Position numbers and translations under genes: made by a program. This document shows positions 1 to 10,189 of a stretch of 64,000 bases of DNA, in pieces. Position 1 is the stretch's first letter, and each line of letters starts with the position of its first letter. The DNA is from Diplonema papillatum. Its lineage: Eukaryota > Euglenozoa > Diplonemea > Diplonemida > Diplonemidae. The notes under the pieces are model-generated. The model did no database searches, had not been told where the DNA came from, and saw nothing but the letters and a program-made list of their open reading frames with translations. The stretch is from assembly GCA_030068145.1 (NCBI GenBank), contig JAPJBO010000249.1:186001-250000 (forward strand), read 5' to 3'.

Positions 1-58
1 CATAGTGTGGTACTCATCGGCATGCCGATGACTCCCCACTATCGCAACAGCATTCCAA

Positions 59-260
59 GATCAAAGGAGGTAAATGTGCTGTAGCCCACACGAAACACAT
101 TTACATCTGGGTCTAGTGGCGGGCGTAAGCGTTCAACAAAATGCCGAAGCAACTCGACAGGTCGGGAGCGGTGAGCTGGGTGGAAAGGGTAGTCGGGACT
201 GATGTCCCGTTCCTCCTTTCATTCAACGGTCATACCACAAGGCAGCCCCTCGAGTATTTG
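59..260 (+). repeat. Dispersed repeat family A, copy 1
   Basis: This AT/GC-mixed stretch shares several blocks with 7146-7380 and, more weakly, 12325-12610. Common blocks include GTGCTGTAGCCCACACGAA, a following GGGTC(T/C)AGT(G/A)GCGGGCGTAAGCG, and CAAGGCAGCCCCTCGAGTAT further on. It has no long open frame and no visible terminal inverted repeat. It is a dispersed non-coding repeat of unknown class. Confidence 0.6.
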
Positions 261-1139
261 CCTCACCACATTCTCTTATTATTCATTATGTTCCACAACG
301 TGTTTCTGGCTGAAAGATGCAAGTCTTTTTGAGCAGTGGGCGAACCAACACCCTGCCGACTATCAATCAGAGTGGCAAACACCCCGAAACCCTCAGCAGA
401 CCATGCATCTTTCAAAAGAAGAATGCGGTCAAAACTTCCCAGGCACTTGCGAGAGATTGCGGACCCTGCTGCGACCACTGGATGTGACTGCTGGGTAAAT
501 GGGGTTGACCACTGCTGAGTGGGACCACTCAGTGTGAATGCTGGGTGTGCCCACGTAGCTTCGAGTAATCAGACACAAAATCGAAACACAGTTTCCCGAC
601 GAGGTAGTCCCGTGTAAGATGGAAGACGACCGCATCGAAGGATACAGCGTAAAGCTCTCAGCGCCGAGTCAGACGGACGAAAGCTGGACGAAAGCTCTTA
701 AGCACCTCCTCATGAACCTCAAGTGGCTGGTCTGCATGACTGCTTGCCACAAGAACTTCCACACGGCGACGTGAGCACGCAGTTGCGGGCAGGAAGCCCC
801 TTGCCCACCGGTATAAGAGGGTCTTGATATCGCACGCGCCCATGTCTTCTGAAACCCAACAAAGACACTCTGCCGTGCCATTGCAGTGCACGTTCCGTGT
901 TTTCCGCTGCACTTGTAAGCACAGTCTGCATTCAAACTGTACGGAGAGCTTGATGTCCTCCTGTTAAGAACTCGTACACTGTCTTCAGTCTTTGAATGCC
1001 GAGCGTCACATGGTGCGTTGTTGAAGTGCACACACTCATGTTCCTCACAGCGCGTGTGTATCAGACATCGCACACCGGCGTATCAACGTTTATTTTTAGA
1101 GCGCAGAGCGTCTTGCACATATTGCAAGATCGCAACACA

Positions 1140-1260
1140 CGTGCACGCACAGACACACACACGCCACGCATATGCAGTGCTTCTCCGTCTGTCTTTATCC
1201 TCTTGTCGAAGTGCACGTTCCATGTTCCCGAGTGTGTGTGTGTGTGTGCGTGTGTCTCAG
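1140..1260. repeat. CA/GT-rich simple sequence
   Basis: Short ACAC and GTGTGTGT runs occur here inside an otherwise gene-free leader of about 2.1 kb (1-2122). I see no convincing exon in that stretch. Confidence 0.5.
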
Positions 1261-1895
1261 TCTGTTTGAGTCTCTTAGGTGCCATCGCCTCTTCGACCTT
1301 GCCTGACTCAGCGTGAGACTGGACAGGCGAAGTCCAGACTTTCACAGTCTGGCTAGTCGACTCTACTGCAATCTGCCAATCCGGGCTAGTACCGGAGCTT
1401 GTTTAAATAATATTCCCAGCCGGGTTCTTTTTATTCGCTCGACTCGAGCAACGCTGAGTTTAAGCAGCCACAGTGTAATGCTGGATGCGCAGGCGCTTCA
1501 CCGACGCGGGTGTGTCGACGCTCCACCGCACTGTGTGCCCCGTCTGGCCATCGTGTGTCCTCGCCGCATGTTCACTTGCACTCCGAAATCCGTGTGTCTT
1601 CCTAGCCATCTCTTTTGCGGGGTTCTCCTTCCGTTTGTTCTCTTTCCATTTTGCTGGAACACCCTGCCAGTGTCTTCTTCTTTTGCTCTTTCTATCCTGA
1701 AGCCAAATCAAAACCCCGTGAGTTTGCGCTGATTGCGGGAGTTGTGTGGTGCATCGGCCTCACTTCAAGCTGTGGCTAGGTGCATTCGAAGATCTGCGGA
1801 CTTTACAACAAAAGAAGGTCGATACCCCTGTCATCACACTTGCAGTACACACTTCACTCCATGTTGCGATAGCACCATCGGGCCTAAGCGGCTGC

Positions 1896-1976
1896 TCCAC
1901 AAACAACCTAACTCCACAAACAACCTAACTCCACAAACAACCTAACTCCACAAACAACCTAACTCCACAAACAATT
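1896..1976 (+). repeat. 17-bp tandem repeat, about 4.7 copies
   Basis: The unit TCCACAAACAACCTAAC is repeated with an exact 17-bp register at 1896, 1913, 1930, 1947 and partially at 1964. It lies about 150 bp upstream of the next coding region and could fall in its 5' untranslated region or promoter. No function can be assigned. Confidence 0.9.
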
Positions 1977-2122
1977 GAGCTCACGATCATTGGAACTCTA
2001 CAAACACTCGAAATCACCGTCATTTAAACCGGGGGAAATGAATACCGGGTCAAGGTTCACCGATACAGTGCACCCCAGCCCCAGAAAAGAAAGAACAAGA
2101 AGGAAGCACGAGAGCGCTCAAA

Positions 2123-3496
2123 ATGCCTATGTCAGCCGAGCAACGACGGGCACGGATGGTGGCCGACCTGCGGGCGGAGATCCGAGAAGACATCAACTGG
2201 GACGCAGCCAAGCGGCAGCGACGGATTGGGGCCGAGTCCCCGCTTCGCAGAAAGTCGGAGGACGAAGGCAGGGCAGGCGTCCGCACCAACGACCCGGTAA
2301 AGGGAAGAAGGGTGACGCCCATCCCGGAAAGCAAGCTCACTTTCACGGCCTCCGGACTCGGCTTGGAAGGCGGCGTCCAGCTTCCGCACGGCGGCAGGGC
2401 GCACGTGTCGTCGAACACCGACCAGAGGAAAGCGTCGCTGTGGGTCAACTCGCACGCCACGTCGCCGGATCCAAACGCATCCCCCCGGGCCAACCCACGT
2501 AGGATCGGCCGGCAAGCCAACGACGAATCGGCGGACGCGGGGCCAAAGCGGCTAAAACGCAGGGGCCTCACCCCCAGCAACACGTACGACAGGACCCCTC
2601 GGTCGTCCACGCCGAACGACCGCCGACACCTTTCGTCGGCGGAGCTCAACGAGAGGGTGACGGGGAGGAGGCGGACGTCATCCGTTGGGTCCATTGGCCC
2701 AGCGCTGACGGCGCATGACGGTAGCTCGCACAAGGTGGACCCCATTTTCCTGAGCCCCGCCTTCGCCAGGCTCGCGCCGAAGGTCTTCTTGAAGCCGAAG
2801 CTGACGCGGCCGGCGTCGCCGACGCATGTTGGGCAGAACATCCTGGAGCACCGCGCCGCGAACGAGTGGGGAAAGGACAAGGCGTACCACGCAAACTCGC
2901 CGCCCAGGTCGCGGGGGAAGGTCGAGATGCCAGCGCGGGGCCGGGCTGACTCCGTGCGGCGGGGCAAGCGGTGCTCGTCGCCGGGGATGGCCGAGATCGC
3001 GCGGTGCCCGCACATCCCGTCGCTGCTGGTGCATGACAACTTGGACGGGAGCCACCCGCCGCCGCCGACGGTGCGCGGCGTCACGTACCTGGGGGGCCCG
3101 CCGCCCTTCACGCCCCCGGCGCTCGTGGCGAAACCGACGGCGTACCGCAAGCACGCGCAGTTCGGCTCGCGAAGCGACATCCTGCACATGAAGCCGGACC
3201 CCGCCGCCGCCGCAGGCGCGACGACTCCGCGCAGCTCGCCGTTCCGCCTCCGCGCGGCCGAGACGCCGGCTACCATGGCCCGCTTCGGCGCCGCTTCGGC
3301 GCCCGCCACGGCCGCGGAAGACTCGCCTCGCAGGTTTTTCTTCTTCTTCTTCTTCTTCTGTTCTCTTTTTTTGTATAAGCACGTGCTTTGTAGGAGATAC
3401 TTGCAAAATCTGAAAACGGGTCGCAACTGGTGGCACTCCTTTCAGAAAAACAAGAGCCTAAATCCGACAGGATTTCTCTTTAACAGAGCACGTTGA
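2123..3496 (+). CDS. Hypothetical disordered basic protein
   Basis: This is a GC-rich open frame of 457 codons with a good start context (AAAATGCC). The predicted protein is rich in Arg, Ser and Pro, with many SP/TP dipeptides and basic clusters. It has no membrane segment, no signal peptide and no fold I recognise, so it looks largely disordered, as in nuclear or regulatory phosphoproteins. The last ~55 codons run through a TTC microsatellite (poly-Phe) into sequence related to repeat family A. The true end may therefore lie earlier, for example at a splice donor near the CGCAG/GTTTTT junction at about 3330. The opposite strand is also open over the same interval because of the high GC content. 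I prefer the plus strand because of its start context and serine/proline-rich composition. Confidence 0.5.
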   Translation: MPMSAEQRRARMVADLRAEIREDINWDAAKRQRRIGAESPLRRKSEDEGRAGVRTNDPVKGRRVTPIPESKLTFTASGLGLEGGVQLPHGGRAHVSSNTDQRKASLWVNSHATSPDPNASPRANPRRIGRQANDESADAGPKRLKRRGLTPSNTYDRTPRSSTPNDRRHLSSAELNERVTGRRRTSSVGSIGPALTAHDGSSHKVDPIFLSPAFARLAPKVFLKPKLTRPASPTHVGQNILEHRAANEWGKDKAYHANSPPRSRGKVEMPARGRADSVRRGKRCSSPGMAEIARCPHIPSLLVHDNLDGSHPPPPTVRGVTYLGGPPPFTPPALVAKPTAYRKHAQFGSRSDILHMKPDPAAAAGATTPRSSPFRLRAAETPATMARFGAASAPATAAEDSPRRFFFFFFFFCSLFLYKHVLCRRYLQNLKTGRNWWHSFQKNKSLNPTGFLFNRAR

Positions 3497-4787
3497 CGTA
3501 GTACGAGTGCTCAGATTTCACCCTCAACGTGCCATTCTCCCTTAGACCCCAGGGTCTCTCTATGGAGTACCCGTAGTAGGCGTGTGAGTACACACAACCA
3601 CTGTGTAAAGCATCAACATCATATCCATCCCTGCTGTGTAGTAGTGTCACGTAAACCGCACCGTCACGTTCTCACCCTCAACACAGCCAAAGTCGCGGCC
3701 GTGGCGTGTTCTACCGCAAGCACACACCGACGGACCCCATCACCCACCGCCACGACTGAAAAAGCTTGCTTTTTCGGACGCCTCTCACTCTGGCGTGCCT
3801 TTGCTTGCGCTCATTCTTAACACTGGGCAGCAGCTGCAGACCTTGCTGTATTGCTGTACACGATATCTGTATTCATTCTTGACACTAAGCAGCAACTGCA
3901 GATATCTAGAACTTTCGACTTTGAGCATAGAAAGACTTCCTGAACCATTCTGGGCAATTCCGGTTTCGGAATGTGTTGCCACCGACGAACAGGGCGCGAG
4001 TATGCCCACTTTTTGAGTGCTCGCATCGTCTGCGGTAAAGCATGAAGTACGATTTCGCAGCTGCAGCGCGACACTGAAATTCGTGTACAAAGTAACAAAC
4101 AAAGGTCGCAAGGCACCTCCAATGCTCATCTTTCGGTATGGATCACAAGCCCTCTGTCCTTCTCCCTTTACCTTGTATTCCTTGTTGTTTGATTCTCTCG
4201 GCAAGACCTTGGGCGGACGGAAGATCCGTCCCGCACTTTGCTCTAATTCCGGACCTAACCTTAATGCTTCACTATGGTCGCCTCTGACCATCTGTGGGTG
4301 TGTACTGTACACAACCTTTTCTTATTTTCTCGTGTTAAAATGTCCCACCTTCTTGTTTCTCGCCACCGCCCCTCTAGTATGCTTCCCTTCTTCCACACCC
4401 CGCGGTGTATTCTTGCTGCGTGCAAACCCCCTTCCTCTTTCTTCTTCTTCTTCTTAGAACGATGTGCCAGGGAAACTGGCGAGATCTGGGCCTTGTGGTG
4501 ACTGCCTGTACTTGGGGCGGACCTCTTCTACACTACAAAGCACAAACCTTTCGCAACCGAGATCAGTTCTTAGCATAGGCTATTGCGTGGATTAAGAGAG
4601 CATGAGAGGCTGTGCTGACATCAAACTTGCATGAGAGGCAGTGTCTGCCTAACACTAAACTAGCTTCTTTGCCTTGAAGCTCCTCATCCCGTCGAGCCTC
4701 GACGGGACGGTCAACTGAAGACTTGAAAGCACAACACTTACGCTAGAAGAGGGAGGGGCTCGGGGGCCCCACAGCGGTGGGAGGAGC
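3497..4787. other. Intergenic region, no gene seen
   Basis: No supported coding region is present. The stretch holds a ~30-bp imperfect direct repeat (3812-3841 and 3874-3903, sharing CATTCTT.ACACT and GCAGCA.CTGCAGA) and a short CTT run near 4440. ALG1 transcription presumably starts in its right-hand part. No clear TATA box is visible. Confidence 0.5.
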
Positions 4788-7029
4788 ATGGATTGGATGG
4801 AATGGTTCCTCGACCTGCTCTCGGCGGGGCTGGCGGTGGCTGTGCCGGCGGTGACGTGCGCCGCGATCGGGTACGCCGTGCACCAGCGGTTCCAGAAGGG
4901 CGGCGGCACCGCTGCGGTGGTGGTCATCGGCGACTTCGGCCGCAGCCCGCGCATGCAGTACCACACCGCGTCGCTAAGCGCCGTGTGCTCGAAGGTGTAC
5001 GTCATCGCCGTCAAGGGACGGCAACCGTGCGAAGCGGTGCAGCGGTGCGAGAACGTCGACACCAAGTACATGCTCGATCCGAAGCGGAGCATCCTTTCGC
5101 TTTTCCCCGCCCGCACGCCGTGGGTAGTCCTGGCCCTGGCGAAAGTCATCGACCAGGTGCTCTCCCTCTGCGTCCTCCTGTTCTGGACGATGCCGAAGGT
5201 CGACGTAATGCTCGTCCAAAACCCGCCTGCCGTGCCGATCCTGCCGCTAGCCGTCGCGGCGTGCGCGCTGAGAGGCACGCACCTGATCATAGACTGGCAC
5301 AACCTCGGGTGCACGATCCTCAAAATGGACGGGCGGGGCCCCGTTGCGGTCCGCCTGTACGCCGCCATAGAACGAGGGTTCGGCGGCCTCGCCTCGTCGC
5401 ACCTCTGCGTCTGCAGAGCGCTGCGGTCGTTCCTCGAGAGCGACTGGAAGGTGCTGACCCACAGCAACAGCGTCGTCATGTATGACCACGCGCCCAGCTT
5501 CTTCAGCCGGGTCGGGCCGTTGGGAGCGCACCGCCTGTTCTGCGTGCCGCTGCTGAGCCCGCCGCGGACGGCCCACGCCAGGGGCGACACGGTTGGCGGC
5601 ACGATGCTTCTGACGGGGTGCAAAGACACGTTCCCGCGCATCTTCACCGAAGTCGGCGAGTTCGCAGGGCACAACGAAGCGGTCGGTTGGAAGCCGGACC
5701 GCCCCGCCATTCTCGTTTCCGCCACCAGCTGGACAATCGACGAGGACGTCGGAATGCTGCTCGACGCATTGTCTCAACTCGAAACGAAGCTACGGGACGG
5801 CACGTTGGATGAATCCGCGTATCCACGCCACGTCGTCGTCTTCATCACCGGCCAAGGCGGCGCCTTGAAAGAGCAGTACGACCTGCGGATTGCGCGGCTC
5901 AACGCGCAGTGCGAGCGCGTCTTCGTCGGAACGGGGTACCTCGATTCCTTCGCCGACTACGCCTCGCTGCTGGGCTCCGCTGACCTGGGCATCTCCCTGC
6001 ATAACTCCAGCAGCGGCCTCGACCTGCCCATGAAGATCGTCGACATGTTCGGCACGTCGCTTCCGGTGCTCGCGTACCACTTCGACACACTCGACGAACT
6101 CGTGACGAAGGACAACGGCGAGGTATGCAACCTATATAGACCGCGCTTGTGACGATAATGGGCCGCAATGCCAGCGGGTCGAGGGTTTCGTCTTTTGGGA
6201 TCAGCGTGACCGCGGCTTCCAACAACGCGTTCGGCCACGTTCCTGTCGCTTCTATCGCGTTGAACACCTTCGCCAGGGCGTTCAGCAACGGCGGTGGCAG
6301 CTTCTTTAACTCTGCTGCGCTCCATCCGTCCACGCCCGGGACTCCGGCGCGCTGCTTCTTTCCAAGAACGCTCCTCAGATCATCGCCTGTCAAATCTCGG
6401 CACTCCATCGGTCGACATCGGATGTATTCCGTATATTCGCCTTGAAGGTTTCATAGCATGGTTCCGGTTTACTCGCGTGCATCCGGTTGATGGCGCCCAT
6501 GTAGCCGCAACCGTTCCTTCACCAGCTTCGACTGGCACCAATCGCGCACCCAATGGAGTCAAGATCCATGGTCACGACATACGAAAAAACGAGGACACGA
6601 GTATTGCTGAAAAGTATCTGCAGAAGAGCATGAAAAAGTCTCCGTGCAAAACCCCGTTTTCACCCGTCTTCTTCTTTCCCTTGTCAGACACATCACAAGA
6701 AGAAAGCTTTCGGAACACACACTCAGACATTTAGCGACAGCGACTCTCTGCTGGCGGGGCTAGAAAAGCTGCTTTGCGGCTGGTCTGTGGACCCATCGGA
6801 CCGGAAGGCTGCAACACCGCTGCTCGAGGCCAAGCGTTCGAGCCTGATAGCGAACCCGCACGGCAGTTGGGCCGCCGAATGGGAAGCGAAGGTGTGCACG
6901 TTTTCCCTGGTGAAAGAAAGCAAATCCTGCAGGGAACGGTTGACTAGACGTTTTGTGTTCGTGTTGCTCACGATTGCAGGAGTCGGAAAACCTAACGTAA
7001 CCTACATCACCGACCCCTGGTTTTTGTGA
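4788..7029 (+). CDS. ALG1: ALG1 beta-1,4-mannosyltransferase (two exons)
   Basis: This is chitobiosyldiphosphodolichol beta-mannosyltransferase. It adds the first mannose from GDP-Man to dolichol-PP-GlcNAc2 on the cytosolic face of the ER in N-glycan assembly. Exon 1 (4788-6122, 445 codons) shows an N-terminal membrane anchor (about residues 6-30), GDFGRSPRMQYH at 48-59, LIIDWHNLG at 166-174, SATSWTIDED at 311-320, ITGQGG at 353-358 and the donor-binding block HNSSSGLDLPMKIVDMFG at 405-422. All are ALG1/GT33 hallmarks. An intron, 6123-6726 (GTATGC...CACTCAG, phase 0), joins to exon 2 (6727-7029) beginning TFSDSDSLLAGLEKLL, the usual ALG1 C-terminal helix. Spliced length is about 545 residues, slightly longer than typical. 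The final ~25 residues lie in a dispersed repeat, so an additional splice or an earlier end (for example at GAAG/GTGTGC near 6890) is possible. The intron contains an antisense LINE fragment. Confidence 0.93.
6123..6726 (+). other. ALG1 intron (604 bp)
   Basis: The donor is GAG/GTATGC and the acceptor CACTCAG/ACA. Removing it restores the ALG1 frame with phase 0. The left part is occupied by a minus-strand reverse-transcriptase fragment. The right part has no evident content apart from a pyrimidine-rich stretch (CTTCTTCTTTCCCTTG) about 45 bp before the acceptor. Confidence 0.85.
6130..6408 (-). mobile_element. LINE reverse-transcriptase fragment in ALG1 intron
   Basis: Read on the minus strand, about 90 codons encode the N-terminal finger region of a non-LTR reverse transcriptase. 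Recognisable parts are AGVPGVDGWSAAELKKLP, a TGTWP block, AAVTLIPKDE and RPIIVTSAVYI, matching the PGxDG..., LIPK and RPI.L.S..YR motifs of LINE polymerases. The catalytic palm is absent. The homology runs almost to the intron donor at 6123. It is clearly a dead fragment. Its motif set fits the LINE type whose palm and thumb are at 43641-44673, but relationship to that copy is inferred. Confidence 0.75.
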
Positions 7030-7145
7030 ATGAATCCACCTCTTTTTCCTATCTGTATCGTCAAGGCTACGACTCAACTGTGTGTATTCTCAGGGCCCCT
7101 CCTGACAAGAGGTGATTAGTTCTTTCTCGGTAGGGGTTCTACCGG

Positions 7146-7380
7146 TCTTTTTTTGTATAAGCACCTGCTTTGTAGGAAATACTTGAGGAGGCTGCCAGCT
7201 GCAAAAGATCAAAAGGATGTAAAATGTGCTGTAGCCCACACGAAACACAGGTGAATATGGGTCCAGTAGCGGGCGTAAGCGCGTTCAGCAAAAAAGACCC
7301 ACTTTGTAGTTGTATGTTGTTTCTCGCCCTCCAGCCTCCTTCGAAGTAAGCACAAGGCAGCCCCTCGAGTATTTCCAATG
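7146..7380 (+). repeat. Dispersed repeat family A, copy 2
   Basis: It begins with TTTTTTTGTATAAGCACCTG and carries the GTAGCCCACACGAAACACAG and GCAGCCCCTCGAGTATTT blocks seen at 59-260. It lies 120 bp downstream of ALG1. The rest of 7030-8392 contains no gene I can support. Confidence 0.65.
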
Positions 7381-8392
7381 GCTAGTGCACCGTGCAGGAA
7401 AATGGGAGGCTTGTCCCCCCTCACCCTGTACCTTCCCGCGAACCAGCTTTTTACTGAGAGACACTCCAGTATTGCTGCCGCACAGCGAGGAAGACGGTTT
7501 GCAGGTCAGACAGCACTCCCGCGCAGAACGTCGAGTATTTCAAACACAGCAAGGGGCAATGCAACGCTAAGGGCGCACCGGCTCAACATGACGCAAAACC
7601 CAACAGACTCGCCCGATTATAGCTAAAGTGATGCGGTGACCTGCCGCCGACGAAAAAGGAAGAAGACGAGTCTTTTCCGTCGCACTTCAGAGACGGGTAC
7701 AGGCGAGCCCCGTACCCCCGCTTTGCCCGCCTTGCGAGCGGGTTCTCTAGCAGCAGCGCCAAAGGCGTGGGAACGGAAAACGGAGGATGGCAGCAATTCA
7801 AGAACGTCACGTGAAAGGCGCGGGGGGGTTGTTCTGTCACAAAAAGTCGGAGAGGCACAGCGGAGTCCATTCACACAAAAGGTTGAAGTTGAAAAGCGGG
7901 TGTCACACCCGCTTTCAGTTGTACATTCACACGCGTTTTAGTTGTAGGAACATCAATGTGTCTCGAGCACACCCTCTTTCACTCCCCAGGCTTTAAGCTG
8001 GACCCCCACCGTGTGCGCTTTTTGTCATGGATGGGGATTGAGCGACCGTGCACTTAAAATTCGATGAGAGTCGCATTGCACCCCTGCTCTGCTCTCCGCA
8101 TGCGAGAAGAAGGTGTCCAAAGGTGTCGATCATGCTCCCCACCGGCGTGAGCTCCTTCGTGAACACACTCCGCTACAATCTTCCATGTATCCGTCCCTTG
8201 TAGACAAAAGTTCGTCCCGTGGCGTGCCTTCTGACTTTACTGGCGGTGTCTACACCCCTTTCCCGCGTCACCAAAAACGATAACCACCAAACCGCGCCGC
8301 GCCCATCCCATCTTAACACTGCCCGCGTGATTTGGGATAGGCAGTGCGCCGCAATCTCTGTTATGATGTACGTACCGTCTGGCTCCTACTTT

Positions 8393-8464
8393 ATGTAGTT
8401 TTAATTTATAAATATTGGGAAATTTGAAAGGAAATAATTAACGATTTATAAATTAAAATTACAT
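8393..8464. repeat. AT-rich inverted repeat (hairpin)
   Basis: Arms of 21 bp at 8393-8413 and 8444-8464 (AT.GTTTTAATTTATAAAT type) match at 20 of 21 positions around a 30-bp loop. It sits about 130 bp left of the foldback element. Comparable TATAAATTA-rich DNA lies just beyond the right end of that element (10190-10250). It may be a separate small element or a structural boundary. Confidence 0.75.
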
Positions 8465-8595
8465 GAAACAAAGGCCTGTAAAACAGAGGCGCGCCACGCA
8501 CTGCACCGTACCGTGGGCCTGCGGCGCCGCCAAAAAGAAATTAATTCATTGATCCACAAAGAGTGGTGCCGAGAATAATACTTAAGGATATGAGT

Positions 8596-10189
8596 CGATG
8601 CCAAAAGGGGGGGGGGGGGTTTGGGCGGAAAAATCCCCGCATAGTTCACCAGGGTCTGACGGGTACTGAGGCCCCATACCCTACCTAAAACATCATTCTG
8701 CGTTCAAATACGCCCTCAGAAGCCTCCGGAGAGCCTTCTATGATGTCCCAAATGCGATTTTGTGGGTTTTTAGGGGGTCCCCCCGTCTGCTGGCCGTAAA
8801 CCGCCATAGAAGACACATATGCAACCTGATGCTGGGTCGCTCCTCGGAGCAAAATCTCGGCCTAAACACACGTTTCCGGCGTTCTCTATCATTCTCCAGG
8901 TGCATTCGACCCTCGGACTTCATAAATTATCTCGCTTACAGGTGTTCCGGGGTGTGCAAAAACAAGGCGAATGGACCCTACAGACCGTACCACGCCCTGC
9001 CTGTCTATACAGGCTTTGGGGTCGAATTGCGCCGCCTTGGCGCCATGTGCACCGTTTTGGTCTCGTTTGTGCTGCTTTGGGATCCACTAAGAACTCTGGT
9101 CTGATTTGCGGGACGCTTTGCTCGGTTTTGGTGCCCACTTTCACCGTTCAAAGTGCATCCAGTGGTGAAGACTTTGCGCCGAAGCTGGAGAGGAAGCGAC
9201 CCAGTAGGCGCCACTTCACCGTGAGCGGGTCTCGGAACAGGACTCAAACTGTGGCCCAGGTGATACTGCCGACCATGGCGGGTGTGTGCGCCACACAGTT
9301 TGTCTGACCAAGCTCACTGCACAGGAGCTTGCCACACATCCCTCGGGTCATGTGCCGCCTGTGCAAAGACATCCAGCGAGAAGCACTTTGCAGCCATGGG
9401 TGAGAAAGATGCCAGAAGGGAAGACATTGCCAGGAAAGCTCTGAAAGCCTGCCCTGAAAGCGGTGAAGCCTGCTTCAAAATCATGAAGTGAACGCGTCGT
9501 AGTCAACCGCTTGAGAACGGCTGATGATCGCCTGTTACTTAACGCTTGTCCTACTTCGTTCACCAAGCCTTGCAGAATCACCAGAATAGCATAACATGAT
9601 GCAGGTAGAAGCCTGAACAGGCCTTAGAACAGTGAAAGTGGGCGCCAAAACCGAGCAAAGCGTCCCGCAAATCAGACCAGAGTTCTTAATGGACCCCAAA
9701 GCAGCACAAACGAAGCCCGAAACGGTGGATGTGGCGCCAAAGCCGGTGCAGGTTGACCCCAAAGCCTGTATAGACAGGCAGGGCGTAGTTCGGTCTGTCC
9801 CCAATGCAGGGGGCCATTCTCCTTACCTTTGCACGCCCCGGAACACCTGTGAGTGAAAGAAACCACGAAGCCCGAGGGTCGAATGCACCTGGAGTGCTAG
9901 AGAACGCCGAAAACGTGTGTTTGGGCTGGGATCTTGCTCAGAGAAGCGACCCAGCATCAGGTTGCATATGTGTCTACTATGGTGGTTTACGGCCAGCAGG
10001 CGGGGGGACCCCCTAAAAACCCACAAAATCGCATTTAAGACATCATAGAAGGCTCTCCGGAGGCTTCTGAGGGCGTATTTGAACGCAGAATGATGTTTTA
10101 GGTAGGGTATGGGGCCTCAGTACCCGTCAGACCCTGGTGAACTATGCGGGGATTTTTCCGCCCAAACCCCCCCCCCCCTTTTGGCATCG
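8596..10189. mobile_element. Foldback/TIR element, non-autonomous
   Basis: The left arm (8596-about 9144) and right arm (about 9632-10189) are inverted copies of each other over roughly 550 bp, with scattered differences. Both ends start CGATGCCAAAAGGGGGG with a run of about 13 G, then continue through GTTTGGGCGG and a GTCTGACGGGTACTGAGG block. The ~490-bp centre (9145-9631) has no transposase-like frame. No convincing target-site duplication is visible. The arrangement is that of a foldback element or long-TIR MITE whose transposase must come from elsewhere. The superfamily cannot be named from the sequence. Confidence 0.85.

Noticed and set aside
2050..3426. 458-codon minus-strand frame opposite the hypothetical gene
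   Set aside because: High GC content keeps both strands open. The plus strand has a better start and a coherent Ser/Pro-rich composition, while the minus frame has erratic composition and runs through the TTC tract as poly-Lys/Glu.
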